Source: Bacteroides sp. GM023
GTDB taxonomy: Bacteria; Bacteroidota; Bacteroidia; Bacteroidales; Bacteroidaceae
Reading direction: 5' to 3'
DNA length: 64,000 bases
Assembly (NCBI RefSeq): GCF_014750685.1
Contig: NZ_JAAXGE010000019.1
Coordinates: forward strand, 1-64,000
The notes under the pieces are model-generated. The model was not told the origin of the DNA and searched no databases. It saw only the letters and a list, made by a program, of their open reading frames with translations. How positions within the stretch are numbered: the first letter of the stretch is position 1; every line of letters begins with the position of its first letter. Shown here in pieces: positions 1 to 9,857 of this stretch. Made by a program: the position numbers and the translations under genes.

Positions 1-40
1 CTCCCAAGCAATCACACTAACCAATGCACAACCTTTAAAA
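1..40 (+). repeat. 40-bp SusC 5'-junction repeat, copy 1
   Basis: This matches bases 7035-7074 at 38 of 40 positions, differing at the 16th and 20th bases. In frame it encodes SQAITLTNAQPLK, the end of a carboxypeptidase-D-like domain just before the TonB-box region of SusC. Both SusC frames in the window become recognisable exactly here, so it is a candidate crossover sequence for exchange of SusC 5' ends. The window edge hides what lies upstream of this copy. Confidence 0.6.
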
Positions 41-2791
41 ATTAGCATGGGAGAAGATGCCCAAGCTTTGGATGAAGTTGTTGTAACAGCTTTGGGTATC
101 AAGCGTTCTGAAAAAGCATTGAGTTATAATGTACAACAAGTAAAAGGTGATGAGTTGACAACAGTGAAGGACGCTAACTTTATGAATAGCCTGAATGGTA
201 AAGTTGCCGGTGTAAACATCCAACGTAGCGCATCCGGTGTGGGTGGCGGTACTCGTGTTGTGATGCGTGGTAATAAATCCATTGCAGGACAGAACAACGT
301 ACTATACGTAGTAGACGGAATTCCAATCGGAAATAAAGCCGATCGTGCAGGAGATGGTACAGGTTTCGGTGGAGCAACTTCTGGCGAAGGTATAGCCAAT
401 TTCAATCCGGATGATATCGAAAGCCTATCTGTATTAACAGGCCCGTCGGCTGCCGCATTATACGGTGCAAATGCGGCTAATGGTGTTATCCTGATTAATA
501 CAAAGAAAGGCGCCGAAGGTACAATGCGGTTGAACGTATCATCCTCCGTTGAATTTGCCAATCCATTTATAATGCCTGAATTCCAGAACACCTATGGAAA
601 TGTTTCAGGTAATTATTTCTCTTGGGGCGATAAAATGGAAAAGCCATCTTCATGGGAACCCAAAGACTTCTTTAATACAGGAGCCACATTCAATAATTCA
701 TTCAACCTTTCAATGGGAACGGAAAAGAATCAGACATATATTTCTGCTTCTGCAGTTAATTCTACTGGTATGGTTGAAAACAACAAATATCATCGTTATA
801 ATGTAACATTCCGCAATACAGCAAAATTCTTGAATGATAAGTTAACTTTAGATGTATCTGCCAGCTATATTCGTGAATTCTACAATAACATGGTATCTTT
901 CGGTACATATTTTAACCCTATTGTAGGAGCTTACCTATATCCTAGAGGAATGAACTTTGAAAGTGAAAAATATTTCGAACGTTATAATAACGAATTAGGA
1001 TACAATGCACAGAACTGGCAACCAGGTGGTATGGGTATGGATGTACAAAACCCATATTGGATTGCTTACCGCAATTTGCGTCCTGAAGCAAAAGATCGTT
1101 ATATGCTATATGCGAGTTTGAAATATGACATCACAAACTATTTGAATGTCGTCGGTCGTGCCCGCATGGACAACACATACTCCGAATCGGAAGACAAACG
1201 TTACGCATCTACCATCAGTACTTTCGCTGGAGAAAACGGTCGCTACAAGTACTCAAATGAGTTCTACAAACAGAAATATGCCGATATTATGGTCAACTTT
1301 GACAAACAGTTTGCCCAGATATATCATGCTACAGTGAATGCCGGCGTATCTTTTGAGGAGTATGATACGAAAGGACATGGATATGGTGGTGACCTGTTGT
1401 TGGTGCCCAATAAATTCACCTATGGAAATGTAAATTCAGCCGTTGCCAATGTTTTCGAAACCGGTGGTGATTCCCGTACACAAAATTTCGCTGCTTTCGC
1501 TTCTGCTGAATTTTCATGGAACTCGGCCTTGTATCTGACTCTGACCGGCCGTGCAGATAAACCATCACAATTAGTGAATAGTAAAGAAGAATGGATTTTC
1601 TATCCGTCAGTAGGTCTATCAGCTATCGTCACCGAACTTTTGCCAAATAGTCTTCGCGAAAGTATCCAGCCTGTATTAGGTTATTTAAAGGTCAGAGGTT
1701 CTTATACAGAAGTAGGCTCTCCAATTCCATTTACAGGCTTGACTCCGGGCACTATTAGCCATAAGCTGGAAGATGGGACTGTAGCTCCTTTCGAATATTA
1801 TCCATTAAGCGACCTGAAAGCAGAACGTACCCGTTCATATGAATTAGGCCTCGACTCCAGATGGTTTAATAACACCATTACTTTAGGAGTTACAATATAT
1901 CAATCTAACACTTACAACCAGTTATTGAAAGCCGATATGCCGGGAACCAGTGGATATAAATATATGTATGTTCAGGCCGGTAATGTACAGAATAGGGGTA
2001 TCGAATTGACATTAGGTTACGACCAGACGTTTGGCGAATTTAATTACAATACAACTTTCACTGCTACTTCCAACAAAAACAAGATCAAGAAACTGGCTTC
2101 TAATGTAAAGAATCCTGTTAGCGGTGAATTGATGGATTTAAGTGATATCAAACTAGGTCGTTTCCGTCTCCGTGAAGGTGGTGAAGTAGGTGCTCTGTAT
2201 GCTGATCGTCGGGTAGAGAAGAATGAAGAGGGATACATTCCCTACAATCCCGGACAGACAATAGCTACGGAAAATACGACACCGTTTAAAATCGGTACAG
2301 TCAATCCGAAATGGAATCTGGGCTGGAGACATGGATTCAGCTACAAAGGAATTAATGCTAACGTAATGTTTACTGCAAGAATCGGTGGTAATGTTATTTC
2401 CAAAACACAAGCTACCCTTGACCGTTTTGGTGTATCTAAAGCATCCGCTGATGCCCGCGACGCAGGTTACGCTATGTTGGGTAATATTAAGATGCAACCA
2501 GAAGATTATTATGGAACTATCTACGATTTGGATTCATATTATGTATATTCTGCCACAAACGTTCGTTTACAAGAAGCCAGCATTGGCTATACCTTACCCA
2601 ACAAATGGTTTGGTAATGTTGTGAAAAACGTCAATATTTCTGTATATGGTACCAATTTATGGATGATTTACAACAAAGCTCCATATGATCCTGAATTAAC
2701 AGCTTCAACAGGCACATTTGGTCAAGGTTATGACTATTTCATGTTGCCCAGCAGCCGCACTTACGGGTTTAGTTTGAAATTTGGATTCTAA
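2..2791 (+). CDS. SusC/RagA-type TonB-dependent outer membrane receptor (5' end outside window or missing)
   Basis: This is an outer-membrane TonB-dependent transporter that would import glycans together with the SusD lipoprotein encoded just downstream. The frame is open from base 2; the first internal ATG is at base 47, but that start would give no signal peptide. Visible parts are the end of a carboxypeptidase-D-like domain, the conserved LDEVVVTALGIKR segment, a plug domain with LYVVDGIPIG and GPSAAALYGANAANGV, and a long 22-stranded-barrel-type region ending in an aromatic residue (KFGF). A full SusC of this kind has about 100 more N-terminal residues. The gene either continues left of the window or is a silent 5'-truncated cassette like its paralogue at 7078. 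Neighbouring genes (SusD, GH18, DUF1735-LamG) point to N-glycan uptake. Family assignment is certain; substrate is inferred. Confidence 0.9.
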   Translation, partial: SQAITLTNAQPLKISMGEDAQALDEVVVTALGIKRSEKALSYNVQQVKGDELTTVKDANFMNSLNGKVAGVNIQRSASGVGGGTRVVMRGNKSIAGQNNVLYVVDGIPIGNKADRAGDGTGFGGATSGEGIANFNPDDIESLSVLTGPSAAALYGANAANGVILINTKKGAEGTMRLNVSSSVEFANPFIMPEFQNTYGNVSGNYFSWGDKMEKPSSWEPKDFFNTGATFNNSFNLSMGTEKNQTYISASAVNSTGMVENNKYHRYNVTFRNTAKFLNDKLTLDVSASYIREFYNNMVSFGTYFNPIVGAYLYPRGMNFESEKYFERYNNELGYNAQNWQPGGMGMDVQNPYWIAYRNLRPEAKDRYMLYASLKYDITNYLNVVGRARMDNTYSESEDKRYASTISTFAGENGRYKYSNEFYKQKYADIMVNFDKQFAQIYHATVNAGVSFEEYDTKGHGYGGDLLLVPNKFTYGNVNSAVANVFETGGDSRTQNFAAFASAEFSWNSALYLTLTGRADKPSQLVNSKEEWIFYPSVGLSAIVTELLPNSLRESIQPVLGYLKVRGSYTEVGSPIPFTGLTPGTISHKLEDGTVAPFEYYPLSDLKAERTRSYELGLDSRWFNNTITLGVTIYQSNTYNQLLKADMPGTSGYKYMYVQAGNVQNRGIELTLGYDQTFGEFNYNTTFTATSNKNKIKKLASNVKNPVSGELMDLSDIKLGRFRLREGGEVGALYADRRVEKNEEGYIPYNPGQTIATENTTPFKIGTVNPKWNLGWRHGFSYKGINANVMFTARIGGNVISKTQATLDRFGVSKASADARDAGYAMLGNIKMQPEDYYGTIYDLDSYYVYSATNVRLQEASIGYTLPNKWFGNVVKNVNISVYGTNLWMIYNKAPYDPELTASTGTFGQGYDYFMLPSSRTYGFSLKFGF

Positions 2792-2809
2792 TTATTGATA
2801 ATTGAAATT

Positions 2810-4447
2810 ATGAAAATTAAGAAATACTTATTATTAATCTTCTCGCTAAGTTTACTAACCGCTTGCGAAGATTATGTGGATATAAATAAAAGTACCACCG
2901 GTGTGACGGACGAAGAGCTGGAAGCAGGCGGATTAATTTATGGTACCCAACTAATGGATATGCAGCAGCGTGTTATCCCTATCGGTTCACCGAGTAAGAC
3001 AACTGGACCAGGTAATGACCTGGCTGTTACAGATATTATGTCTTCTGGAAATTACATTGGTTATTTCGGAATGAATAATAATTGGAAATTTGGTACTGAA
3101 GCTACTTGGGATTTTGCCGACAACCGAATGAACTATGCTTATGAACAGCTATATATGAAAGCATATCAACCTTGGGTACAAATATATCAAAAAATAGGAA
3201 CCAGCGAAGAACCCGAGAAACAAGAGATTATGTCTATATTCAATGTCGTAAAAGTTGCCGGTTGGTTAAGAGCTACTGACTGCTTCGGCCCCATCGTATA
3301 TTCCAACGCCGGAAATGGTGACATCGCTCCAGCATTAGACAAGCAGGAAGATGTCTATAAAGCTATGCTAAAAGATTTAGAGACTTGTGCAGACATTCTA
3401 AACAAAGCGACTTCAAAGATTATGCCGAAATACGATTTGATTTATGATGGAGATCCCATAAAGTGGACAAAATTAGCAAATTCATTAATGTTAAGAATAG
3501 CGGTTCGTGTTCACTTTGTCAATGAAGATTTGTCTAAAGAATATATTGAGAAAGCGTTAAATCCTAAGAACGGAGGGGTGATTGAAAGCAAAACTGATGA
3601 AGCTAAAATCGGTAACACAAGTAAATACCCATTACTTAATTCTTTAATCGCAACAATTGATTACAAAGAAAATCGTATGGGTGCTACAGCATGGTCTTAC
3701 CTGACAGGATATGGCGATCCACGTTTGGAAATGTACTACACACAGGGTACATATAACAAAATAGATGGATACTATTGTATAGCTCCGGGTAATACTCAAG
3801 GCCAAGGTACAAAAGAAAACAGTGCAGAGTTTGCATCTTGCCCGAAAGCGGAGAATGCAGATCCATTATATTGGTTCAGAGCTTCCGAAACATTCTTCTT
3901 AAAAGCCGAAGCAGTATTATATAATCTGACAGAAGGAGATGTGAAAAGTCTGTACGAAGCTGGAGTTAAAATGTCTATGGATGAATGGGGTATCACAGAT
4001 GCCGTAGCCACTAGCTATTTAAACAAAGGTAATGTGAAACCTGCGATATTAACAACGAGTAATTATCATTATGCTGGTTATTATTCTTACGGTTTTGATA
4101 TCACCACGGGTAATGTTGCTCCTAAATGGGATGATACAGCTTCTGAAGAAGGCCAACTACAACAGATCATTACTCAAAAATATTTGGCTCTCTATCCTAA
4201 TGGAGTAGAAGCTTGGACAGAGTATCGTAGAACAGGTTTCCCTTATCTGGCAGATCTTTTCGATGACAATCTACCTAATAAGATTGGTGCAGATGCAAAA
4301 TCCAGAACGCCTGAACGTTTCAGCTTTTCCACAAAAGAGTATGACGGTAACCCTAATATGTCTTCCATCTCAACTTTGTTAAATGGTCCGGATAAAGGTG
4401 GTACTAAACTTTGGTGGGTACGTCCTAACAGACCTGTCCAAAATTAA
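2810..4447 (+). CDS. SusD/RagB-family glycan-binding outer membrane lipoprotein
   Basis: This surface lipoprotein forms the lid on the preceding SusC and captures the oligosaccharide. The 545-residue product starts with a hydrophobic stretch and lipobox LTAC (Cys19). The first in-frame start codon is a TTG at 2795; the ATG at 2810 is preferred because it gives a clean lipoprotein signal. SusD-like features are the helix-rich N-terminal half (YEQLYMKAYQPW, RATDCFGPI), the segment YWFRASETFFLKAEA typical of the TPR-like helices, and the C-terminal pattern WTEYRRTGFPYL. It lies 18 bp after the SusC stop and is almost certainly co-transcribed. It is a distant paralogue of the SusD at 9858. Confidence 0.93.
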   Translation: MKIKKYLLLIFSLSLLTACEDYVDINKSTTGVTDEELEAGGLIYGTQLMDMQQRVIPIGSPSKTTGPGNDLAVTDIMSSGNYIGYFGMNNNWKFGTEATWDFADNRMNYAYEQLYMKAYQPWVQIYQKIGTSEEPEKQEIMSIFNVVKVAGWLRATDCFGPIVYSNAGNGDIAPALDKQEDVYKAMLKDLETCADILNKATSKIMPKYDLIYDGDPIKWTKLANSLMLRIAVRVHFVNEDLSKEYIEKALNPKNGGVIESKTDEAKIGNTSKYPLLNSLIATIDYKENRMGATAWSYLTGYGDPRLEMYYTQGTYNKIDGYYCIAPGNTQGQGTKENSAEFASCPKAENADPLYWFRASETFFLKAEAVLYNLTEGDVKSLYEAGVKMSMDEWGITDAVATSYLNKGNVKPAILTTSNYHYAGYYSYGFDITTGNVAPKWDDTASEEGQLQQIITQKYLALYPNGVEAWTEYRRTGFPYLADLFDDNLPNKIGADAKSRTPERFSFSTKEYDGNPNMSSISTLLNGPDKGGTKLWWVRPNRPVQN

Positions 4448-4493
4448 GAAAATAATCTATTGTTTTAATAATCAATAAACAACAATTAATATT

Positions 4494-5591
4494 ATGAAGT
4501 TACGTAATTATTTATACATTGGCATTGCAGCTCTGGGATTCGCAGCATGTTCTGACTGGACAGAAACAGAGCGTGAGATGTTCCCGGAACAGGAGGAAAT
4601 AACACGTTATATCCCCTTTATTGAGGCTCAGGGCGAAGAGGATTTAATGCCATCGCAACGTGAATATTATCGGGAGCTTAGAGAATATCGTAAAACTCCT
4701 CATGTGAAAGGTTTCGGTTGGTATGGCAACTGGACTGGTAAAGGGACAAATGCCCAAAACTATCTGAAGATGTTACCTGATAGTGTAGATTTTGTTTCAC
4801 TTTGGGGGGCAAGAGGATATTTGTCAAAAGAACAAAAAGCAGATCTGAAATTCTTCCAAGAGGTAAAAGGAGGTAAAGCCTTACTTTGCTGGATTATCCA
4901 GGATATTGGTTCCGCCATCACTCCGGAAGGAAAAAATGCACAGCAATATTGGGTAGAAGAGCTAGGAAAGGGAGATCCAGTGCAAGGAAGTATTGCATAT
5001 GCAAATGCCATCTGCGATACTATTGAGAAATATAATATTGATGGTTTTGATATTGACTACGAACCGGGATATGGGCATTCGGGGACATTGGCTAACGGTC
5101 AGACAATTAGCCCAACCGGCAATAAAAAAATGCAAGCCTTTATTGAAACCCTGAGCACCCGTTTACGTCCTGCCGGAAGAATGTTGGTAATGGATGGTCA
5201 GCCGGATCTATTGTCTACTGAAACATCCAAGATGATAGACCATTATATTTACCAAGCCTATTGGGAAAGTAGTACAAATTCGGTAATTAACAAAATCAAT
5301 AATCCACATTTGGATGATTGGGAACGCAAAACGATTATCACTGTTGAATTTGAGCAGGGTTGGAGAACCGGTGGAGTTACCTATTATTCCAGTTCGGTGC
5401 GTCCCGAATTCAGATATAGTAACGGAGCTCAGATTTTCGACTATGCAACTATGGATCTGCCTAGTGGTAAACGAATTGGTGGCGTAGGTAGTTATCACAT
5501 GGAATACGACTTTGCCAACAACCCCTCGTATAAGTGGCTTAGAACCGCACTTTATTATGGTAACCAGGTATATCCGGGTAAATTTGAATAA
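4494..5591 (+). CDS. GH18 endo-beta-N-acetylglucosaminidase-like lipoprotein
   Basis: This is probably a surface endoglycosidase cutting the chitobiose core of N-glycans between the two GlcNAc residues. The 365-residue product has a lipobox FAAC (Cys19) and an intact GH18 signature DGFDIDYE at residues 183-190, with Glu190 as the expected acid and Asp188 as its partner. Further TIM-barrel elements are GFGWYGNWTG early and HYIYQAYWE late. It sits third in a SusC-SusD-GH18-LamG unit, as in known Bacteroides N-glycan loci whose GH18 enzymes (BT1044, BT3987) release N-glycans. The intact catalytic motif argues against it being only a binding protein, but GH18-fold binding lipoproteins exist. A paralogue lies at 11454. 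Confidence 0.85.
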   Translation: MKLRNYLYIGIAALGFAACSDWTETEREMFPEQEEITRYIPFIEAQGEEDLMPSQREYYRELREYRKTPHVKGFGWYGNWTGKGTNAQNYLKMLPDSVDFVSLWGARGYLSKEQKADLKFFQEVKGGKALLCWIIQDIGSAITPEGKNAQQYWVEELGKGDPVQGSIAYANAICDTIEKYNIDGFDIDYEPGYGHSGTLANGQTISPTGNKKMQAFIETLSTRLRPAGRMLVMDGQPDLLSTETSKMIDHYIYQAYWESSTNSVINKINNPHLDDWERKTIITVEFEQGWRTGGVTYYSSSVRPEFRYSNGAQIFDYATMDLPSGKRIGGVGSYHMEYDFANNPSYKWLRTALYYGNQVYPGKFE

Positions 5592-5611
5592 ACATTTTAA
5601 TCTGAAAGAAA

Positions 5612-6796
5612 ATGAAAAAAATAGTTATGACTCTGTTCGGTACATTGCTTCTAGCAAGCTGCCAGAACGAATTGTATACAGATCCTCAAAAAGATTATGG
5701 AAGTGAACAAGGTGCATATATCGCCGCTGACGGCCCTATCCAGATTTTTGTGGAAGAAGGTAGAGAATATTTCATCAAAGACGTCAAAGTTGGATTAACG
5801 GTAAAGGAGGATAAAGCATGCGATATACCTCTAATTGTCGGTGACCAGGCACAACTTGACGAATACAATAGAAAGAATAACACATCGTATCTGATGTTGC
5901 CAGCCGAAATGTACGAAATACCAACTGTTATGAACTTTAAGCCTAATCTGGCTATGCAGTCCATTCCGGTTTCATTGAAAGACCTGAAATTTTCTTTGAA
6001 AGGAGATTATGCATTACCGATTCGTTTGTCTAAGGGATCTGTTGCTCCTATTCCGGGGGAAGAAGATGCATTAATTATCTTGGAAAAACGTACACGTACC
6101 AAAGCACTTCTTATGAATAATGCCGGAAGTGAGAGGAGTGATATGTTTCCACAAGACTTTAAAGTTAAACAGTGGACTATGGAAATTATGATTAAACGTT
6201 CTGCATATTCAGCTAACAACAGATCTATTGGTGGAACAAAACTGGTTGCCAATGCGGGTCCGCACGATGAGATTTTCACTCGTTTCGGAGACGTAACTAT
6301 CGACCCGAATCAGTTGCAAATAAAAACGGGCTCTGCACAAATTGATGTACCAAAGAATAAATTTGCGGCGAAAGCCAATGAATGGTATATGCTTACATTC
6401 GTTTATGACGGCAAAGATACTTCAGTATTTGTAAACGGTGATTTAGTGGCATCGAGTGAAATCAGAGACGGAGAATATGGTTTGATTGGCTTCTGGTTGG
6501 GCGGTGCTAATGAATATGTCCGTGAAGTTCGTTTCTGGGATATCGCTCGTACTGCACAACAAATCAAAGCATATACCTGGAAAATGGTGAATCCTGATGA
6601 GAAAGGTTTATTACTTTACTATCCATGTAATGGAAAGAAGCGTAATCTGGAAACAGGTGAAATTACAGAAGATGCAACGAAAATCTGGAACTGGGCTACC
6701 TATTATAACGGAGATAAGGATAATCTGAACCTTCCGATGACGGGAAGATTCGATGATAATGGTGGAGAAATGTTTGTCTTCCCTGCTGAGAAATAA
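5612..6796 (+). CDS. DUF1735 + LamG-like surface glycan-binding lipoprotein
   Basis: The 394-residue lipoprotein has lipobox LASC (Cys17). The N-terminal part (about residues 30-160) resembles DUF1735, the domain preceding GH18 modules in Bacteroides endoglycosidases. The C-terminal part (about 170-390) is a LamG/concanavalin-like beta-sandwich, with EWYMLTFVYDGKDTSVFVNG and VREVRFWDIARTAQQI as characteristic strands. No catalytic motif is visible. It is last in the left N-glycan cassette, 20 bp after the GH18 gene and directly before a terminator. The likely role is holding glycoprotein or released glycan at the cell surface. Its paralogue in the second cassette is at 12497. Confidence 0.8.
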   Translation: MKKIVMTLFGTLLLASCQNELYTDPQKDYGSEQGAYIAADGPIQIFVEEGREYFIKDVKVGLTVKEDKACDIPLIVGDQAQLDEYNRKNNTSYLMLPAEMYEIPTVMNFKPNLAMQSIPVSLKDLKFSLKGDYALPIRLSKGSVAPIPGEEDALIILEKRTRTKALLMNNAGSERSDMFPQDFKVKQWTMEIMIKRSAYSANNRSIGGTKLVANAGPHDEIFTRFGDVTIDPNQLQIKTGSAQIDVPKNKFAAKANEWYMLTFVYDGKDTSVFVNGDLVASSEIRDGEYGLIGFWLGGANEYVREVRFWDIARTAQQIKAYTWKMVNPDEKGLLLYYPCNGKKRNLETGEITEDATKIWNWATYYNGDKDNLNLPMTGRFDDNGGEMFVFPAEK

Positions 6797-6824
6797 AGAC
6801 AGATAATATAAACTCTGTGAGAAG

Positions 6825-6868
6825 TGCCCCTGAAAACCAAAATTAAGTTTTCAGGGGCAAATTATTTT
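6825..6868 (+). terminator. Rho-independent terminator after the left N-glycan cassette
   Basis: A perfect 13-bp stem (TGCCCCTGAAAAC at 6825-6837, its complement at 6847-6859) with a 9-base loop is followed by an AT-rich tail containing TTTTT. It lies 28 bp after the stop codon of the DUF1735-LamG gene and should separate the two SusC cassettes. Confidence 0.88.
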
Positions 6869-7034
6869 TATACATGTTTAAATAGAGTAGAATGTAACTA
6901 TATCGGAATGTTATTGCTCTTTTATAACATCGCTATAGATAATATTTGTTTTAACAAAAAAACTACATGAAAATTTGAAAGTAGAGATAATTTTTTGAAT
7001 TAGAATTTAGTCCTCTATTTTCATTCTCACATTT

Positions 7035-7074
7035 CTCCCAAGCAATCACGCTAGCCAATGCACAACCTTTAAAA
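7035..7074 (+). repeat. 40-bp SusC 5'-junction repeat, copy 2
   Basis: This matches bases 1-40 at 38 of 40 positions. It encodes SQAITLANAQPLK in the frame of the downstream SusC. The frame is open back to 6991 but contains no ATG and no signal-peptide-like sequence, and sequence left of 7035 does not look like SusC. The repeat therefore marks the edge of SusC homology. Confidence 0.65.
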
Positions 7075-7077
7075 GTA

Positions 7078-9843
7078 GTGATGGGAGAAGATACTCAAAC
7101 ACTGGATGAAGTTGTTGTTACTGCATTGGGTATCAAGCGTGAGCAAAAGGCTTTAAGTTATAATGTTCAGCAAGTGAAAGGAGATGAGTTAACTACTGTG
7201 AGAGATGCTAATTTTATAAATGCCCTATCTGGAAAAGTTGCAGGTGTTACTATTAATGCTTCTTCAGCAGGTGCGGGAGCAGCAGCACGTGTGGTGATGC
7301 GTGGTACGAAATCGTTGGAAAAAGATGACAATGCTCTCTATGTGATTGATGGTATTCCGATGTTCAATGTCAATGCTGGCGATAATGCTGGTGGTACAAT
7401 GAATAAACAGCCGGGAACTAATAGTGTAGCTGATATTAATCCTGAAGATATTGAGAGCATGACAATATTGACAGGGCCTTCTGCTGCTGCATTATATGGC
7501 TCGGATGCTTCCAATGGCGTTGTTTTAATTACAACGAAAAAAGGAATAGCTGGTAAGGTTAAGATTACATATAGTAATAGCACTAGTTTCTCTTCTCCAT
7601 TAATGATGCCCAAGTTCCAGAACCTTTATGGTAACCGTGAAGGAGAATCAATGAGTTGGGGTAGATTATTAGATACACCCACTAATTTTGATCCTTCGGA
7701 TTTCTTCAATACAGGTGTGAATGAGATGAATGGATTCACCATGACAACGGGGACGGAACAAAATCAGACCTATGCTTCCATATCAACTACTAATTCTACT
7801 GGTATTTTACCTAATAATGCTTACAATCGATATAATTTTTCTATTCGTAATACTAGTAAGTTCTGCAATGATAAACTAAGTCTTGATTTAGGAGCACAAT
7901 ACATTATTCAGAATAATAAGAACATGGTAGGTAGTGGACAGTATTTCAATCCGTTGGTTTCTCTTTATCTTTTCCCTAGAGGTGAAAATTTTCAGGAAGT
8001 ACAGATGTATGAACGTTATAGTGAAGCTCGTAATATCATGACCCAATATTGGCCGGAAGCTATTTTTGGTACGGCTTTAGATATGCAAAATCCGTATTGG
8101 ATAATGAATCGTATGCAAAACCGACTATCAAAACGTCGTTATATGTTTAATGCCAATTTGAAATGGGATATAACAGACTGGATTAATGTTGTGGGACGTG
8201 TACGGGTAGATAACTCCGATCAGGATATGTTTGAAGAATATTATGCAAGTACTAGAGGAACTTTTACAGAAAGTAGTTCAAAGGGATTTTATGGACATAC
8301 AAAACAAAATGACCGTTCCGTATATGCGGATGCAATGGCAAGTATAAATAAGACATTTTGGGATGATAAGATTTCGTTAAATGCTACTGTGGGGGCTTCC
8401 ATTAATGATATACAGGAAGATGCCATGTATGTAAAAGGTGGTTTGGCGCAAGTTACCAATAAGTTCCATGTTGGTAATATCAATATGAATACTTCAAAAC
8501 GTAATGAAAGTAAATGGCATGATCAGGTGCAAAGTATCTTTGCCAGTGCTGAGGTAGGTTGGAATCACCAATTGTATCTGACGTTGACCGGACGTAATGA
8601 TTGGGCTTCGCAATTGGCTTTCACCAGTAAAGATTCTTATTTTTATCCATCAGTAGGTCTGTCATGGGTGATTAGTGAGTCGCTTAAGTTACCGGAAGCT
8701 ATTTCTTACTTAAAAGTACGTGGCTCATGGGCGGAAGTAGCCTCTTCACCGAGTCGATATTTGACACAGATGCAGTACACGTATAATGAGCAGACTAACA
8801 CTTATGAATATCCTGCTAACCATTACAACACGGACTTAAAGCCCGAAAATACAAAGTCATGGGAGTTTGGCTTGAATGCCAAGTTCTTGAGAAATCGGAT
8901 TAATTTCGATATGACGTTATATCGTTCTAACACTTACAATCAAACATTTTATGTAGATGCCTCCGCTTCATCAGGATATAAGAAAAATATAGTTCAAACC
9001 GGAAATATTCAGAACCGGGGTATTGAACTGGCAGTCGGTTACTCAGATACATTTAATAAAGTGAAGGTTTCTACCAACTTTACTTATACAATCAATGAAA
9101 ATGAAATCATTAGTCTGGCCAATGGAGCAATTAATCAGGATACAGGTGAAACCATTCATATGGATTATTATTCAAAAGGTACGTTGGGTATTAGTGGTGG
9201 TCCTACTTTGCGGCTATATGAAGGTGGAACAATGGGAGATATCTGTATAAATCAACGTTTACGTCAATCTCCTAACGGATATATATGGAGAGACCCTGCC
9301 GATGGAACTGTTGCCATTGAGAATACAGAGTATCGTAAAATAGGCTCGGTGCTTCCTAAGTATCATTTGGGTTGGAATGGAAATGTTGCGTGGAACGGCT
9401 TAAGTCTGGGCTTTGCATTTATAGCCCGTGTCGGCGGTCTGGTTGTTTCTGATACACAGGCTATGTTAGATAATTATGGCGTTTCTGAAACGTCTGCAAT
9501 CGCCCGTCAGAATGGTGGTGTTTGGGTTGGTGACACTCAGGTTGATGCCGAAGATTATTATAAGAAGGTTTCTACTGCTATCGGTACTTATTATACTTAT
9601 AGTGCTACGAACGTACGTCTTTCTGAATTGAGTTTGAGCTATCAACTGCCTAATAAGTGGTTTCAGAATAAACTGAACATGACAGTAGGTTTGACTGGGA
9701 AGAATTTGTGGATGATTTATTGCAAAGCTCCTTTTGATCCGGAAAGCACTTCATCTATTACTAGCAACTTCTATCAGGGAGTGGATTATTTTCAGCAACC
9801 AAGTTTGAAGAGCTTTGGATTTAATGTGAGACTTTCATTCTAA
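7078..9843 (+). CDS. SusC-like TonB-dependent receptor lacking its N-terminal export region (silent cassette candidate)
   Basis: This 921-residue frame is paralogous to the SusC at 2-2791, with shared segments LDEVVVTALGIKR, SYNVQQVKGDELTTV and GPSAAALYGSDASNGV and a C-terminal barrel ending RLSF. It has no signal peptide: in-frame sequence runs back only to a stop at 6988-6990 without a start codon, and the first starts (GTG 7078, ATG 7081) fall inside the conserved junction before the plug domain. As it stands it could not be exported. The 280-bp spacer before it follows a terminator and shows no convincing promoter. The simplest reading is a stored receptor cassette activated by recombination with a 5' end elsewhere. 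It heads the second N-glycan unit (SusD, GH18, DUF1735 proteins). Confidence 0.88.
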   Translation: MMGEDTQTLDEVVVTALGIKREQKALSYNVQQVKGDELTTVRDANFINALSGKVAGVTINASSAGAGAAARVVMRGTKSLEKDDNALYVIDGIPMFNVNAGDNAGGTMNKQPGTNSVADINPEDIESMTILTGPSAAALYGSDASNGVVLITTKKGIAGKVKITYSNSTSFSSPLMMPKFQNLYGNREGESMSWGRLLDTPTNFDPSDFFNTGVNEMNGFTMTTGTEQNQTYASISTTNSTGILPNNAYNRYNFSIRNTSKFCNDKLSLDLGAQYIIQNNKNMVGSGQYFNPLVSLYLFPRGENFQEVQMYERYSEARNIMTQYWPEAIFGTALDMQNPYWIMNRMQNRLSKRRYMFNANLKWDITDWINVVGRVRVDNSDQDMFEEYYASTRGTFTESSSKGFYGHTKQNDRSVYADAMASINKTFWDDKISLNATVGASINDIQEDAMYVKGGLAQVTNKFHVGNINMNTSKRNESKWHDQVQSIFASAEVGWNHQLYLTLTGRNDWASQLAFTSKDSYFYPSVGLSWVISESLKLPEAISYLKVRGSWAEVASSPSRYLTQMQYTYNEQTNTYEYPANHYNTDLKPENTKSWEFGLNAKFLRNRINFDMTLYRSNTYNQTFYVDASASSGYKKNIVQTGNIQNRGIELAVGYSDTFNKVKVSTNFTYTINENEIISLANGAINQDTGETIHMDYYSKGTLGISGGPTLRLYEGGTMGDICINQRLRQSPNGYIWRDPADGTVAIENTEYRKIGSVLPKYHLGWNGNVAWNGLSLGFAFIARVGGLVVSDTQAMLDNYGVSETSAIARQNGGVWVGDTQVDAEDYYKKVSTAIGTYYTYSATNVRLSELSLSYQLPNKWFQNKLNMTVGLTGKNLWMIYCKAPFDPESTSSITSNFYQGVDYFQQPSLKSFGFNVRLSF

Positions 9844-9857
9844 ATGTAATTATAAGT

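Noticed and set aside
124..591. Long antisense reading frames opposite the SusC and other large genes.
   Set aside because: They lie opposite well-supported genes, show no domain or signal features, and are expected shadows of coding bias.
6797..7034. A promoter or start for the second SusC in the spacer after the terminator.
   Set aside because: Only an imperfect -7-like word (AATATTTG near 6945) was found, without a spaced TTTG, and no ATG in frame with the receptor.
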